Of a DNA stretch of 25,946 nt, positions 5,555-13,328 are shown one piece after another. A model generated the notes under the pieces. The model saw nothing but the letters and a program-made list of their open reading frames with translations. It was not told the origin of the DNA and did not search any database. The position numbers and the translations under genes are program-made. Every line of letters begins with the position of its first letter. Positions within the stretch are counted from its first letter, which is position 1. Source of the DNA: JAHZFN01 sp965149945 (GTDB lineage: Bacteria; Bacillota; Dehalobacteriia; UBA4068; UBA4997); contig CBCTTQ010000027.1 of assembly GCA_965149945.1 (NCBI GenBank), positions 1 through 25,946 of the forward strand. Reading direction: 5' to 3'.

Positions 5555-6847
5555 ATGGCAGTTTTATTTCAAAATGTGAATTTGATCAATGAAAATTTTA
5601 TTCCGGAAGCTGGAATGAACGTGGTGATAGAAGGAAAGAGCATTAAGGAAATCACCAAAGAAACCCCGAAGAATTTGGAATCCTTTGAACGAATTATCGA
5701 TGGAACCAATCGTTTAATGTTGCCGGGATTCTATAATATTCACAGTCATCTGGCGATGAGTTTGTTACGAGGTTACGCGGAAGATATGAAATTGCAGGAA
5801 TGGTTGTTTCATCATATCTTTCCTTTTGAAGCGAAACTGACCGCGGAAGACATTTATTGGGGGACAAAACTTTGCATTGCGGAATGTCTGCGCTTCGGTG
5901 TTGTCAGTGTGACGGATATGTATATGGATTTGTCCGCCAATGCCAGAGCTGTGCTGGAAACCGGCATAAAGGCCAATCTTTCGTTGATGCCCGCTAACGG
6001 GCAGCCCAATGACCCTTATCCCTTTCCGGATGCTGAAGTTTGGTTGCGGAAATTCCACGGAGCGGATGACGGCCGCCTGCGGGTAGATGCTTATATTCAC
6101 GCGGAATATACCACCGGAGAACGATTTGTGCGTTCTGTTGCGGATTATGCCAAAGAACGGAATTTAAATATTCATTTGCATCTTTCCGAAACCAAATTGG
6201 AACATGAAGAATGCAAAGAACGACGAAACGGTCGTACACCTGCTCGTTATTTTGCCGATTGCGGAGTGTTTGAGCAGCCCACAACGGCGGCTCACTGTGT
6301 TTGGGTGGAATCGGAAGATATGGAGATTCTTTTAGAAAAAGGTGTTACGGTTGCCAGCAATCCGATCAGTAATTTGAAATTGGCCAGCGGTATTTGTCCG
6401 GCGAAAACCATGATGGATATGGGGATTAATGTTGGGTTGGGTACTGATGGGGTGTCTTCTAATAATAATTTGAATATGTTGGAAGAGATGAAAACCTTTA
6501 GTTTGCTGCAGAAAATTAAAACCAATCAGCCGGTAGCGGTGACGGTGTCTCAGGTAGTGCGGGCCGCTACTTTAGCCGGCGCAAAATCCCAGGGGCGTTT
6601 AGATTCCGGTTGTTTGAAAGCGGGAAATCGAGCGGACTTGATTTTATTGGATCTGGATCAACCGTATTTGTATCCTCGCCATCAAGTACTGAGTAATTTG
6701 CTTTACTCGGCGGTCGGCACCGATGTGATACTGACGATGGTAGACGGTAACATTCTCTATGAGGAGGGAAGGTATACAACCATCGATTTGGAGGAAACCA
6801 TTGCTCAGGTGGAACAGAGAAAAAATCGGATTTTGCGGGAACTATAA
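5555..6847 (+). CDS. mtaD: Amidohydrolase, probable 5'-methylthioadenosine/S-adenosylhomocysteine deaminase
   Basis: A 430-aa metal-dependent deaminase of the amidohydrolase superfamily (MtaD/SsnA group). The metal and catalytic residues are present: His63 and His65 in NIHSHLAMSLLRG, His209 and Glu212 in HLHLSET, His247 in AAHCVW, and Asp298 in LGTDGVSSNNNLNMLEEM. These last two motifs are typical of MTA/SAH deaminases, which convert S-adenosylhomocysteine or methylthioadenosine to the inosyl form. The N- and C-terminal beta-sandwich parts (about 1-55 and 350-430) are complete. The ATG lies 4 nt after the alkD-like stop with AATAGGTGAGA just upstream, implying coupling. Other deaminase substrates (guanine, aminohydrolase side reactions) cannot be ruled out. 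Confidence 0.87.
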   Translation: MAVLFQNVNLINENFIPEAGMNVVIEGKSIKEITKETPKNLESFERIIDGTNRLMLPGFYNIHSHLAMSLLRGYAEDMKLQEWLFHHIFPFEAKLTAEDIYWGTKLCIAECLRFGVVSVTDMYMDLSANARAVLETGIKANLSLMPANGQPNDPYPFPDAEVWLRKFHGADDGRLRVDAYIHAEYTTGERFVRSVADYAKERNLNIHLHLSETKLEHEECKERRNGRTPARYFADCGVFEQPTTAAHCVWVESEDMEILLEKGVTVASNPISNLKLASGICPAKTMMDMGINVGLGTDGVSSNNNLNMLEEMKTFSLLQKIKTNQPVAVTVSQVVRAATLAGAKSQGRLDSGCLKAGNRADLILLDLDQPYLYPRHQVLSNLLYSAVGTDVILTMVDGNILYEEGRYTTIDLEETIAQVEQRKNRILREL

Positions 6848-6888
6848 AGGATCTTAAGATAAAACATTTTGTAAAGAAAGAAAAGTAA

Positions 6889-6917
6889 TTGACAAAAGTC
6901 CGAATTCGTACTATAAT
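6889..6917 (+). promoter_or_regulatory. Perfect-consensus sigma-A promoter of the marR-MATE operon
   Basis: TTGACA (6889-6894), 17-nt spacer, TATAAT (6912-6917), matching consensus at all 12 positions. Such a strong promoter in front of an efflux operon implies that it is normally held off by a repressor. Confidence 0.92.
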
Positions 6918-6941
6918 GAGGGTACGAATTCGGACTTTTGT
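6892..6941. promoter_or_regulatory. 20-bp perfect inverted repeat (operator) around the -10 box
   Basis: Bases 6892-6911 and 6922-6941 are exact reverse complements, separated by the 10 nt that contain TATAAT. Each arm also holds its own palindrome, CGAATTCG, at 6901-6908 and 6925-6932, within the near-palindrome GTnCGAATTCGnAC. The two centres are 24 bp apart. This is the layout expected for two regulator dimers, most likely the MarR protein encoded next, covering both promoter boxes. Confidence 0.85.
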
Positions 6942-6960
6942 GGAAAGGGACGAAAAGGCT

Positions 6961-7419
6961 ATGAAATACCGAACAGAAATTCGTCGAATTGCTTTGGCCA
7001 GTTATGTGATGGATGGGGTCTATGATCGTTGGGCTAAACAACAGGGAGTCAAAGAAAATACTCTTTGGCTGTTGTATGCTTTGGATGATGGGCAGCCCCA
7101 TTCCCAGAAACAGCTCTGTGAGCAGTGGTTGTTTCCGAAAACCACCTTGAACACCATTGTCAAGGAATGTGAAGCAGCGGGGTATTTGAAATTGGTCACG
7201 ATGCTCGGAAATAAAAGGGAAAAGCAGCTTTCCTTGACAGAAAAAGGAAGGCAATATGCCAGAAAAACATTGGCGCCTGTTTATTTGGCGGAAGAAAAAG
7301 CAATCGAGGCAACTTTGCGGGAATATTCGCCGCTGTTTATTGAGGCGTTGGAATATTTATCAAAGCGGTTAAAGGATTTGTTGGAAAAGGAATTATCGGA
7401 GAAGAAAGGAAAAGACTGA
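6961..7419 (+). CDS. MarR-family transcriptional regulator
   Basis: A 152-aa winged-helix regulator of the MarR family. The dimerisation helices lie at both ends, and the DNA-binding part at about residues 48-100: QPHSQKQLCEQW, then the recognition helix FPKTTLNTIVKECEAAGYL and the wing MLGNKREKQLSLTEKGRQY. The ATG at 6961 is used because an upstream TTG reading at 6889 starts in the -35 box. The SD is modest (AAAGGGA at 6943-6949, or AAAAGG at 6953-6958 close to the ATG). It overlaps the MATE pump gene by one base (TGATG). By analogy with MepR-MepA of Staphylococcus, it is probably a drug-sensing repressor of itself and the pump, acting on the inverted repeat at 6892-6941. Confidence 0.9.
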   Translation: MKYRTEIRRIALASYVMDGVYDRWAKQQGVKENTLWLLYALDDGQPHSQKQLCEQWLFPKTTLNTIVKECEAAGYLKLVTMLGNKREKQLSLTEKGRQYARKTLAPVYLAEEKAIEATLREYSPLFIEALEYLSKRLKDLLEKELSEKKGKD

Positions 7420-8753
7420 TGCGGATTCAACTATCGGAGCATTTTGGTTATCGAAAATTGTTGAGGTTTGTGTTACCGTCCATTATGATGATGATTTTTA
7501 CATCTATTTACAGTGTGGTGGATGGTTTGTTTGTTTCCAATTTCGCCGGGAAAACCCCCTTTGCCGCTATTAATCTGATCTATCCGTTGCTGATTATTTT
7601 GGGCGCGCTGGGGTTCATGGTCGGCACAGGGGGAACGGCGCTGGTTGCCAAAACATTGGGTGAAGGCGATCATCCTTTGGCAAATCGATATTTTTCGCTT
7701 CTTGCTTATGTGACGGCCATTGGCGGCATTGTGTTTGCGGTTTTGGCGGAAATTTTTTTGGTTCCGATTGCGCAGTTGTTGCGGGCAGAAGGACAGCTGC
7801 TGGAGGACGCGGTGCTGTATGCGCGCATTATTTTGATTGCGTTGCCTTTTTTCTTGCTGCAAAATATGTTTCAAAGTTTCTTCATCGCCGCGGAAAAATC
7901 CAAACTGGGGCTGACAGTGATGGTGTTGGCGGGGGTTACCAACATTGTGCTGGATGCATTGTTTATTATTGTGTTTCATTGGGGTTTGGCCGGGGCGGCC
8001 ATTGCTACCGCCATCAGTCAGATGGTGGGCGGTGTGATTCCCATCATTTATTTTGCCCGTCCCAACGATAGTTTGTTGCATTTGGGAAAAACCAAGTTTG
8101 ACGGTCGAGCGTTGGCGCAAACTTGTTTTAACGGTTCTTCGGAAATGATGAGCAATATTTCCGCTTCCATTGTCACCATGCTTTATAATTTTCAGTTGTT
8201 GCGGTTTGCGGGCGAGGATGGAGTCGCGGCTTACGGAGTCATCGGCTATATCAATTTTATTTTTCAGGCGATCTTTTTGGGATACGCCATCGGCAGCTCA
8301 CCTTTGGTCAGCTTTAATTTTGGTTCCGGCAATCAAAAAGAATTGCAAAATTTGTTTCGAAAAAGCTTGAAATTCATTATCGGTACAGGGGTTTTCTTGA
8401 CAATTTTGATTCATTTAACCGCTACGCCGCTGAGCTGGATTTTTGTCGGCTATGATCAGGAACTAATGGCAATGACGGTACATGGATTTCACATTTATGG
8501 ATTTGTCTTTTTGATGAGTGGGATTTCCATTTTCGGTTCGGCCTTTTTTACGGCGTTGAACAATGGACCCATTTCTGCTGCTATTGCTTTTTTGCGTACA
8601 TTGGTGTTCGAGTGTTTGGCGGTGATGACGCTGCCATTGTTTTTCGGCATTGATGGTGTTTGGAGTTCAGTGTTGGTGGCGGAATTTATGGCGGTTGTGG
8701 TGACCGTTTGTTTCCTTTGGAGACAAAATGCCCGCTATCATTATCTTCATTAG
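7419..8753 (+). CDS. MATE-family multidrug efflux transporter
   Basis: A 444-aa integral membrane protein with about 12 hydrophobic segments in two similar halves, as in MATE exporters, which use a Na+ or H+ gradient to expel cationic compounds. The start of the first helix (RKLLRFVLPSIMMMIFTSIY), SVVDGLFVSNFAGKTPFAAI after it, and GTGGTALVAKTLGEGD are classic family segments; the second half begins near residue 225 with SSEMMSNISASIVTMLYNF. Length is normal. It is translationally coupled to the MarR gene (ATGA-type overlap, TGATG) and ends at a strong bidirectional terminator. The pairing matches mepR-mepA. The actual substrates are not visible from sequence. Confidence 0.93.
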   Translation: MRIQLSEHFGYRKLLRFVLPSIMMMIFTSIYSVVDGLFVSNFAGKTPFAAINLIYPLLIILGALGFMVGTGGTALVAKTLGEGDHPLANRYFSLLAYVTAIGGIVFAVLAEIFLVPIAQLLRAEGQLLEDAVLYARIILIALPFFLLQNMFQSFFIAAEKSKLGLTVMVLAGVTNIVLDALFIIVFHWGLAGAAIATAISQMVGGVIPIIYFARPNDSLLHLGKTKFDGRALAQTCFNGSSEMMSNISASIVTMLYNFQLLRFAGEDGVAAYGVIGYINFIFQAIFLGYAIGSSPLVSFNFGSGNQKELQNLFRKSLKFIIGTGVFLTILIHLTATPLSWIFVGYDQELMAMTVHGFHIYGFVFLMSGISIFGSAFFTALNNGPISAAIAFLRTLVFECLAVMTLPLFFGIDGVWSSVLVAEFMAVVVTVCFLWRQNARYHYLH

Positions 8754-8780
8754 TAATGATTGGAAATTTCACGAGAATAC

Positions 8781-8809
8781 AAAAACCACCTGCTAAGCAG
8801 GTGGTTTTT
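8781..8809. terminator. Bidirectional terminator between the MATE gene and rpsT
   Basis: A 14-bp perfect stem (8781-8794 with 8796-8809) whose outer pairs are A-T; the core is ACCACCTGC. It is flanked by T-rich sequence on both strands, so it can end both converging genes. Confidence 0.9.
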
Positions 8810-8819
8810 GTATTTTATT

Positions 8820-9080
8820 TTAAGCTTTATTATACATCATAGCGAGACGGGATTTTTGTCTTGCGGCGTTGTTTTTGTGGATTAAGTGCCGATGAGCGGC
8901 TCTATCCAACAAATGATCCACTTTTACCAGCAATACTTTGGCTTCTTCTTTGTTGCCTTCTGCAATAGCCTGTTCGTATTTTTTAATAGCGGTTTTCAGA
9001 GTGGATTTTGCAGCTGCATTTTTTTCTCTACGCGCTTCCGCAATGATGACTCTTTTTTTCGCGGATTTAATATTGGGCAT
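8820..9080 (-). CDS. rpsT: 30S ribosomal protein S20
   Basis: An 86-aa ribosomal protein S20, a primary 16S rRNA-binding protein of the small subunit. It begins MPNIKSAKKRV and contains the typical basic helices, KSTLKTAIKKYEQAIAEGNK, and the DRAAHRHLIHKNNAARQKSRL block close to the C-terminus. The start has an excellent AGGAGGTGA Shine-Dalgarno upstream. It is monocistronic on the minus strand and diverges from spoIIP; in many Clostridia, rpsT sits next to spore genes in the same way. Confidence 0.98.
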   Translation of the reverse strand: MPNIKSAKKRVIIAEARREKNAAAKSTLKTAIKKYEQAIAEGNKEEAKVLLVKVDHLLDRAAHRHLIHKNNAARQKSRLAMMYNKA

Positions 9081-9215
9081 GGATGTTTCACCTCCTATAT
9101 ATCGAAAAAGTATTTATAAAATAAAAAATATTAATTCACCATAGCCATTCAATTTTATCATAAAATGTGAAAAAATGCAAGGCTTATCAGGATTTTTTAT
9201 GTTTTTTTTCCGCAG

Positions 9216-9244
9216 GAATAAGTTCCTCTCAAAGCTCATATGTT
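9216..9244 (+). promoter_or_regulatory. Candidate sigma-E-type promoter of spoIIP
   Basis: GAATAAG (9216-9222), 14-nt spacer, CATATGTT (9237-9244), resembling the sigma-E consensus (KMATATT / CATACAnT) with the usual spacing. In B. subtilis, spoIIP is transcribed in both compartments, including under sigma-E. The match is imperfect. Confidence 0.35.
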
Positions 9245-9270
9245 TTTTTAGAATATGGGGGAGAGTAGTC

Positions 9271-10347
9271 ATGAGAATTTTTAAAAAAAGGGACTTGCGG
9301 ATTTGTCTTTTGATTGTGCTTGCGGTAGCGGTCGTTTGGGGAGGCGGGCGTTTGCTTTTGTCTGTTTTTTTTGCCGCGGAAAACTCTCCTGCGGCAGATG
9401 ATGTTTCCTCTGTGTCGTCAGAAGCGGTACCGGTTGTCGCATCATCGGAGGCGAAAGGGGACGCGGACGCGCCTTCCTCAGAGGGCTCCCTTTCCGAGGC
9501 TGTCGTTTCTTCCGAGACTGTATTATCAGAGGAAAAAGCGGGATGGGGTCAGCTTTGGTCACATTTTTTTGCTATGGCGACAGGGATTTCTTTGGAAGAA
9601 AGCGATTTCCCACGATGGCAATCGATTTTGTCAGCTTGTCTGCCTTGGCGATTTTCCCGGGAACAGGAAGAAGACGAACTGATTTTTCATTATGCGGCAG
9701 GGGATGAAAGCAGTTATTTTTGGAATCAAAATGAAGACACGGAAAATCCGCTGGTCGCTATATACAGTACTCATAGCGCGGAAAGTTATACGCCGTATTC
9801 TGGGCAGCCCAGTGTATCGGGAAGCCGCGGCGGCGTTTATGTAGCGTCCAGCGTTGTAGCGGAAACCTTGGCGAAAGAGAATATTGGTACCGTTGTGGAT
9901 GATACCATCCATGATTCCCCCAATTGGAATAAAAGTTACAGCAATTCTTTGGCGACTGCGCAAAAATTGCTGAATACCTATCCATCTATAAAAATTTTGA
10001 TCGATATGCACAGAGATGCCGGAGTTTCCAAAGAAAACACCACAGTGGAAATCAATGGAAAAAAGGCGGCGCGAATTATGTTTGTTGTCGGGAGCAATCA
10101 GCGTTATGAACATCCCTATTGGGAGCAGAATTTATCTTTTGCTGAGCAAATCGGAGAAAAAATGGAGGAATTATACCCAGGGCTTTTGCGCACAGTCAAA
10201 GTGCAGAACGGCCGATATAATCAGCATGTTTCTACCCATAGTGTTTTGGTAGAGATGGGTGCTACGGAGAACACCATTGAAGAGGTGGAATATTCCGCTT
10301 CCATGTTAGCGGAAGTTTTGGCAGAAGTTCTGCGGAAAATGGAATAA
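9271..10347 (+). CDS. spoIIP: Stage II sporulation protein P (peptidoglycan hydrolase)
   Basis: A 358-aa SpoIIP, the amidase/endopeptidase that works with SpoIID and SpoIIM to thin septal peptidoglycan during engulfment. A basic N-terminus is followed by one membrane anchor (about residues 10-30), a Ser/Glu-rich low-complexity linker (45-90), then the catalytic domain from about 160. Motifs seen: IYSTHSAESYTP (His168, Glu171), LIDMHRDAG (His247), ARIMFVVG and the C-terminal HSVLVEMGATENTIEEV (Glu328). The ATG at 9271 is chosen because GGGGAGAG sits about 8 nt upstream; the in-frame TTG-like start at 9175 would add 32 residues overlapping the promoter region. It is monocistronic, with a terminator after it. 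Confidence 0.95.
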   Translation: MRIFKKRDLRICLLIVLAVAVVWGGGRLLLSVFFAAENSPAADDVSSVSSEAVPVVASSEAKGDADAPSSEGSLSEAVVSSETVLSEEKAGWGQLWSHFFAMATGISLEESDFPRWQSILSACLPWRFSREQEEDELIFHYAAGDESSYFWNQNEDTENPLVAIYSTHSAESYTPYSGQPSVSGSRGGVYVASSVVAETLAKENIGTVVDDTIHDSPNWNKSYSNSLATAQKLLNTYPSIKILIDMHRDAGVSKENTTVEINGKKAARIMFVVGSNQRYEHPYWEQNLSFAEQIGEKMEELYPGLLRTVKVQNGRYNQHVSTHSVLVEMGATENTIEEVEYSASMLAEVLAEVLRKME

Positions 10348-10355
10348 GGATCAGC

Positions 10356-10398
10356 AAAACAACTCAGAAGGAAAAACCTTTTTTTCTGGGTTGTTTTT
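10356..10398 (+). terminator. Terminator of spoIIP
   Basis: A stem of AAAACAACTCAGAA (10356-10369) with 10382-10395 (one G-U pair), with an inner AAGG/CCTT pairing, followed by TTT. Confidence 0.8.
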
Positions 10399-10499
10399 AT
10401 ATTTTTTTGCAAAATTTTTACGTTTCATGATCGTTTGTTGGTCAGGGGGTATATTATTTTTGGGATAATAGCCATAATGAATATCTATAAGTAGAATGA

Positions 10500-10528
10500 T
10501 TGATTGTTTTGAGGATTGATGATATAAT
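10500..10528 (+). promoter_or_regulatory. Sigma-A-type promoter of the UDG-coaD operon
   Basis: TTGATT (10500-10505), 17-nt spacer, TATAAT (10523-10528). It lies 45 nt before the UDG start. Confidence 0.65.
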
Positions 10529-10573
10529 AGGTGTGACTTCAAAGAGAGTGCAGCGTACAGGGGAGCGTTCTTG

Positions 10574-11203
10574 ATGAAAATAAATGAATATGTCGTTTGG
10601 CAACAGAAAGTCGTTACTTGTCGGCGCTGTCCTCTGTCGGAAACTCGAACCCATGTGGTAATCAGCCGGGAGAGCTTTCCGAAAGGAGATAAAAAAGTAT
10701 TTTTGTTGGGGGAGGCGCCCGGCGGCAATGAGGATTTGCAAGGAATTCCTTTTTGCGGTCAGGCCGGTCAAATTTTGCAGGAATTTCTGCGGCTTTCCGG
10801 TTTGACGGAAGAGGAAATCTATATCGGGAATGTGGTGAAATGCCGTCCCGTAAAACCGTCTAAACGCGGGCGTTATGGTAATTACGCCAACCGAAAACCT
10901 ACCTCGAAAGAAATGAAGGCCTGTATTCCTTGGCTGCGAGAGGAATTGTCTCTGGTGGAACCATGGGTATTGGTGACGCTGGGAAATGTTCCTTTATCCT
11001 TTGCGCTGGGGAAAAATCAACCGATCGGTGGAATTCATGGTCAACCGTTTTTTTCGCAGTCACTGGGGGTATGGGTGTTCCCTCTTTATCACCCCGCGGC
11101 GTTGATTTATGACAGAAGCAAGAGACAAGCTTATGAAGAAGATATAGAAAAGCTGGGGCAGTTTGTGAAAGCATGTCGCCGTTCGCCGAGACACGACGAA
11201 TAG
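10574..11203 (+). CDS. Family-4 uracil-DNA glycosylase (Fe-S)
   Basis: A 209-aa enzyme of the family-4 (UDGa) group that removes uracil from DNA in base-excision repair. The four iron-sulfur cysteines are visible: Cys16 and Cys19 in VTCRRCPL, Cys90 in VVKCRP and Cys117 in MKACIPWL. Catalytic motifs are LLGEAPGGNEDLQGIPFCGQ (residues 44-63) and, near the end, FPLYHPAAL. An insert rich in basic residues follows Cys90 (SKRGRYGNYANRKPTSKE), a variable site in this family. The ATG at 10574 has AGGGGAG about 8 nt upstream; the TTG directly before it is unlikely. coaD follows 18 nt later with no terminator, so they share a transcript. Confidence 0.93.
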   Translation: MKINEYVVWQQKVVTCRRCPLSETRTHVVISRESFPKGDKKVFLLGEAPGGNEDLQGIPFCGQAGQILQEFLRLSGLTEEEIYIGNVVKCRPVKPSKRGRYGNYANRKPTSKEMKACIPWLREELSLVEPWVLVTLGNVPLSFALGKNQPIGGIHGQPFFSQSLGVWVFPLYHPAALIYDRSKRQAYEEDIEKLGQFVKACRRSPRHDE

Positions 11204-11221
11204 AGGAAAGGGTTTGATAGG

Positions 11222-11713
11222 ATGCGGAGAATAGCGGTATATCCGGGAACATTTGATCCCATTACCAACGGTCATCTGGATATTTTGTCCAGAGCGGCTC
11301 AGTTGTTTGATCAGGTGATTTTAGCAATTGCTAAAGATAATTATAAGAACACGATTTTTACAATTGAAGAACGTCTGGAGCTGGCGCGGCTGGTTGCCGC
11401 GGATTTACCCAATGTTAAAGTACAGTGTTTCGGTGGTCTGTTGATTCATTTTTGCAAAGAACAGCAGGCTTCCGTGATCATCCGTGGGTTGCGCGCTTTG
11501 TCGGATTTTGAAAACGAATTTCAAATGGCGTTGATGAACAAAGGCGTTGCGCCGGAAATTGAGTCGCTTTTTTTGATGGCGGATCCCAAATTCCAATTTG
11601 TCAGCTCTTCGATGGTGAAGAATTTTGCGGAATTCGATGTGTTTTCTCCGGAAGTGGTTCATCCCATTGTTCGAGAAGCGCTGAGAAAAAAATTTGAGGC
11701 GGAGAAAATGTAA
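11222..11713 (+). CDS. coaD: Phosphopantetheine adenylyltransferase
   Basis: A 163-aa CoaD, which joins ATP and 4'-phosphopantetheine to form dephospho-CoA, the penultimate step of coenzyme A synthesis. The nucleotidyltransferase motif YPGTFDPITNGHLDI (Thr10, His18) is intact, as are IIRGLRALSDFENEFQMALMN (residues about 88-108) and the late VSSSMVKN nucleotide-binding segment. Length is standard. AGGAAAGGG is placed 9 nt before the ATG, right after the UDG stop codon. It is the second gene of the UDG operon and is followed by a separate promoter for the carboxyltransferase gene. Confidence 0.97.
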   Translation: MRRIAVYPGTFDPITNGHLDILSRAAQLFDQVILAIAKDNYKNTIFTIEERLELARLVAADLPNVKVQCFGGLLIHFCKEQQASVIIRGLRALSDFENEFQMALMNKGVAPEIESLFLMADPKFQFVSSSMVKNFAEFDVFSPEVVHPIVREALRKKFEAEKM

Positions 11714-11744
11714 ATCTTTAAGCGGCGCCTCACTATTTGATAGG

Positions 11745-11773
11745 TTTGCAGTAGGTCATCCGAAGAATATAAT
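11745..11773 (+). promoter_or_regulatory. Sigma-A-type promoter of the carboxyltransferase gene
   Basis: TTTGCA (11745-11750), 17-nt spacer, TATAAT (11768-11773). The -10 is perfect and the -35 matches four of six. Confidence 0.6.
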
Positions 11774-11802
11774 ATGAATTTATTTGAAGGAGGAACATGA
11801 AA

Positions 11803-13152
11803 ATGGCACATCAGGTGAAAATTACCGACACCACGCTTCGTGACGGGCAACAAAGTTTGATCGCTACCAGAATGAATATCCAAGACATCTTGGAAGTAGC
11901 AGGAGATTTGGACAAAGCAGGATTCCATTCAATGGAAGTTTGGGGCGGCGCTACTTTTGACACTTGCATGCGCTTCTTGAATGAAGATCCGTGGGGTCGT
12001 CTCCGGAAAATCCGAAAAGCTTGTCCTAACACGAAACTGCAAATGTTGCTGCGTGGTCAGAATTTGTTGGGATATCGTCACTATGCAGACGATGTTGTAG
12101 ACGCTTTTGTGGAAAGAGCCATCGGCAACGGGATTGATATCATTCGTATTTTCGATGCGTTAAATGATATTCGTAACGTGCGGGCAGCTGTAGAAGCAAC
12201 GAAAAAATACGGCGGTCATGCGCAGGTGGCAATTGCTTATACCAACAGTCCGGTTCATAGTATTGACTATTTTGTAAAACTGGCCAAAGATTTAAAAGAT
12301 ATGGGCGCGGATTCTATTGCCATCAAAGACATGAGCGGAATTCTTTATCCTTTCGGAGCTTATAACTTGGTAAAAGGCATTAAAGAAAATGTTGATTTGC
12401 CGGTACAGCTGCATTGTCACTATGCTTCCGGTATGGCGGGAATCAGCTATTTCAAAGCGGCGGAAGCCGGTTGCGATATTTTGGATTGCGCCATGAGTCC
12501 GTTTGCGTTGTCTACTTCTCAGCCCGCGGTGGAAACCATGATTGCGGTTTTCCAGGGTACCGAATATGATACCGGAATCGATCTGGCACAATTGGAAGGA
12601 GTTGCGGATAAACTGAAAGAAATTCGCAAACATTATCAGGAATTTGACAAAGCCAGCCCGCAGGTTTCCCCGAAGGTATTGTTGGCGCAGATTCCCGGCG
12701 GCATGATGAGCAACTTCTTGTCTCAGTTAAAAGCCGCGGACGCCATTGATCGTCTGCCGGAAGTTTTGGCGGAAGTTCCTCGTGTAAGAAAAGATTTGGG
12801 TTATCCGCCGCTGGTAACACCTTCCAGCCAGATTGTAGGCACACAGTCTTTGATGAATGTAATCTATGGCGAAAGATATTTCGTTGTAACGGACGAAGTG
12901 AAAAACTATCTGAAAGGTCAATATGGTCAGCCGCCCGCTCCGATGGACAAAGAATTGCAAAAACAAATCATCGGCGATGAAGAGTGCATCACTTGCCGTC
13001 CGGCTGATTTGCTGGAACCCATGATGGAAGAAATGAAGGAAAAAGCAGGGGATTTGGCGGAAACCAAAGAAGATCTGTTGAGTTATATTATGTTCCCGCA
13101 GGTTGCCAAAACCTTCTTGAAAGACAAAAAAGAAGGAAAGGTTATCCTGTAA
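11803..13152 (+). CDS. Biotin-dependent carboxyltransferase subunit (oxaloacetate decarboxylase alpha / pyruvate carboxylase B type)
   Basis: A 449-aa HMGL-like TIM-barrel carboxyltransferase that moves CO2 between carboxybiotin and a keto acid (pyruvate/oxaloacetate). The catalytic features are DTTLRDGQQSL (Asp14), IAIKDMSG (Lys175, the residue carbamylated in this family) and QLHCHYASG (His204 and His206, metal ligands). The conserved PGGMMSNF segment follows at about residues 288-295. It stops after the barrel and PYC_OADA-like region and lacks the biotinyl domain (no MKM motif), so it needs a separate biotin carrier protein. None is encoded within the window. ATG 11803 is preferred because AAGGAGG lies 9 nt upstream; ATG 11797 would be only 3 nt away. 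A terminator follows. Decarboxylase, transcarboxylase or pyruvate carboxylase cannot be separated here. Confidence 0.9.
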   Translation: MAHQVKITDTTLRDGQQSLIATRMNIQDILEVAGDLDKAGFHSMEVWGGATFDTCMRFLNEDPWGRLRKIRKACPNTKLQMLLRGQNLLGYRHYADDVVDAFVERAIGNGIDIIRIFDALNDIRNVRAAVEATKKYGGHAQVAIAYTNSPVHSIDYFVKLAKDLKDMGADSIAIKDMSGILYPFGAYNLVKGIKENVDLPVQLHCHYASGMAGISYFKAAEAGCDILDCAMSPFALSTSQPAVETMIAVFQGTEYDTGIDLAQLEGVADKLKEIRKHYQEFDKASPQVSPKVLLAQIPGGMMSNFLSQLKAADAIDRLPEVLAEVPRVRKDLGYPPLVTPSSQIVGTQSLMNVIYGERYFVVTDEVKNYLKGQYGQPPAPMDKELQKQIIGDEECITCRPADLLEPMMEEMKEKAGDLAETKEDLLSYIMFPQVAKTFLKDKKEGKVIL

Positions 13153-13176
13153 AAGAAACGAATGAAAATAAAAGCG

Positions 13177-13206
13177 AAAGCGGCGCTCTTAAGAGTGCCG
13201 CTTTTT
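13177..13206 (+). terminator. Terminator of the carboxyltransferase gene
   Basis: AAAGCGGCGCTC (13177-13188) pairs with 13193-13204 (one G-U) around a TTAA loop, followed by TT. Confidence 0.85.
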
Positions 13207-13256
13207 AAGAAAATAAAAGAAAAAGAGAGGAAAATTCCTTCGAGAAGGAGAATAAA

Positions 13257-13328
13257 ATGAAGGTGTTAATCGTTAATGAAATCAAGGTTGGTGAGAAAGA
13301 AGAAAAATGGAAAATTTTATCTCCCTGA
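13257..13328 (+). CDS. Short upstream ORF (23 codons) overlapping the 119-aa gene
   Basis: An ATG at 13257 preceded by AGAAGGAG (13243-13250) at 6-nt spacing starts a 23-residue reading frame, beginning MKVLIVNEIKVG and rich in Lys and Glu, ending with TGA at 13326-13328. It overlaps the start of the 119-aa gene by 22 nt in another frame. It has a better Shine-Dalgarno than that gene, so it may be a leader peptide that delivers ribosomes by coupling. Alternatively it is the true N-terminus: one extra A in the five-A run just before 13307 (or -1 slippage there) would join the two frames. No homology is recognised. Confidence 0.45.
   Translation: MKVLIVNEIKVGEKEEKWKILSP

Noticed and set aside
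7473..8120. A 215-codon minus-strand frame opposite the MATE gene
   Set aside because: Gln/His/Arg/Asn-rich shadow of membrane codons; no ribosome site or domain.
9631..10113. A 160-codon minus-strand frame inside spoIIP
   Set aside because: Antisense to the conserved catalytic domain of SpoIIP.
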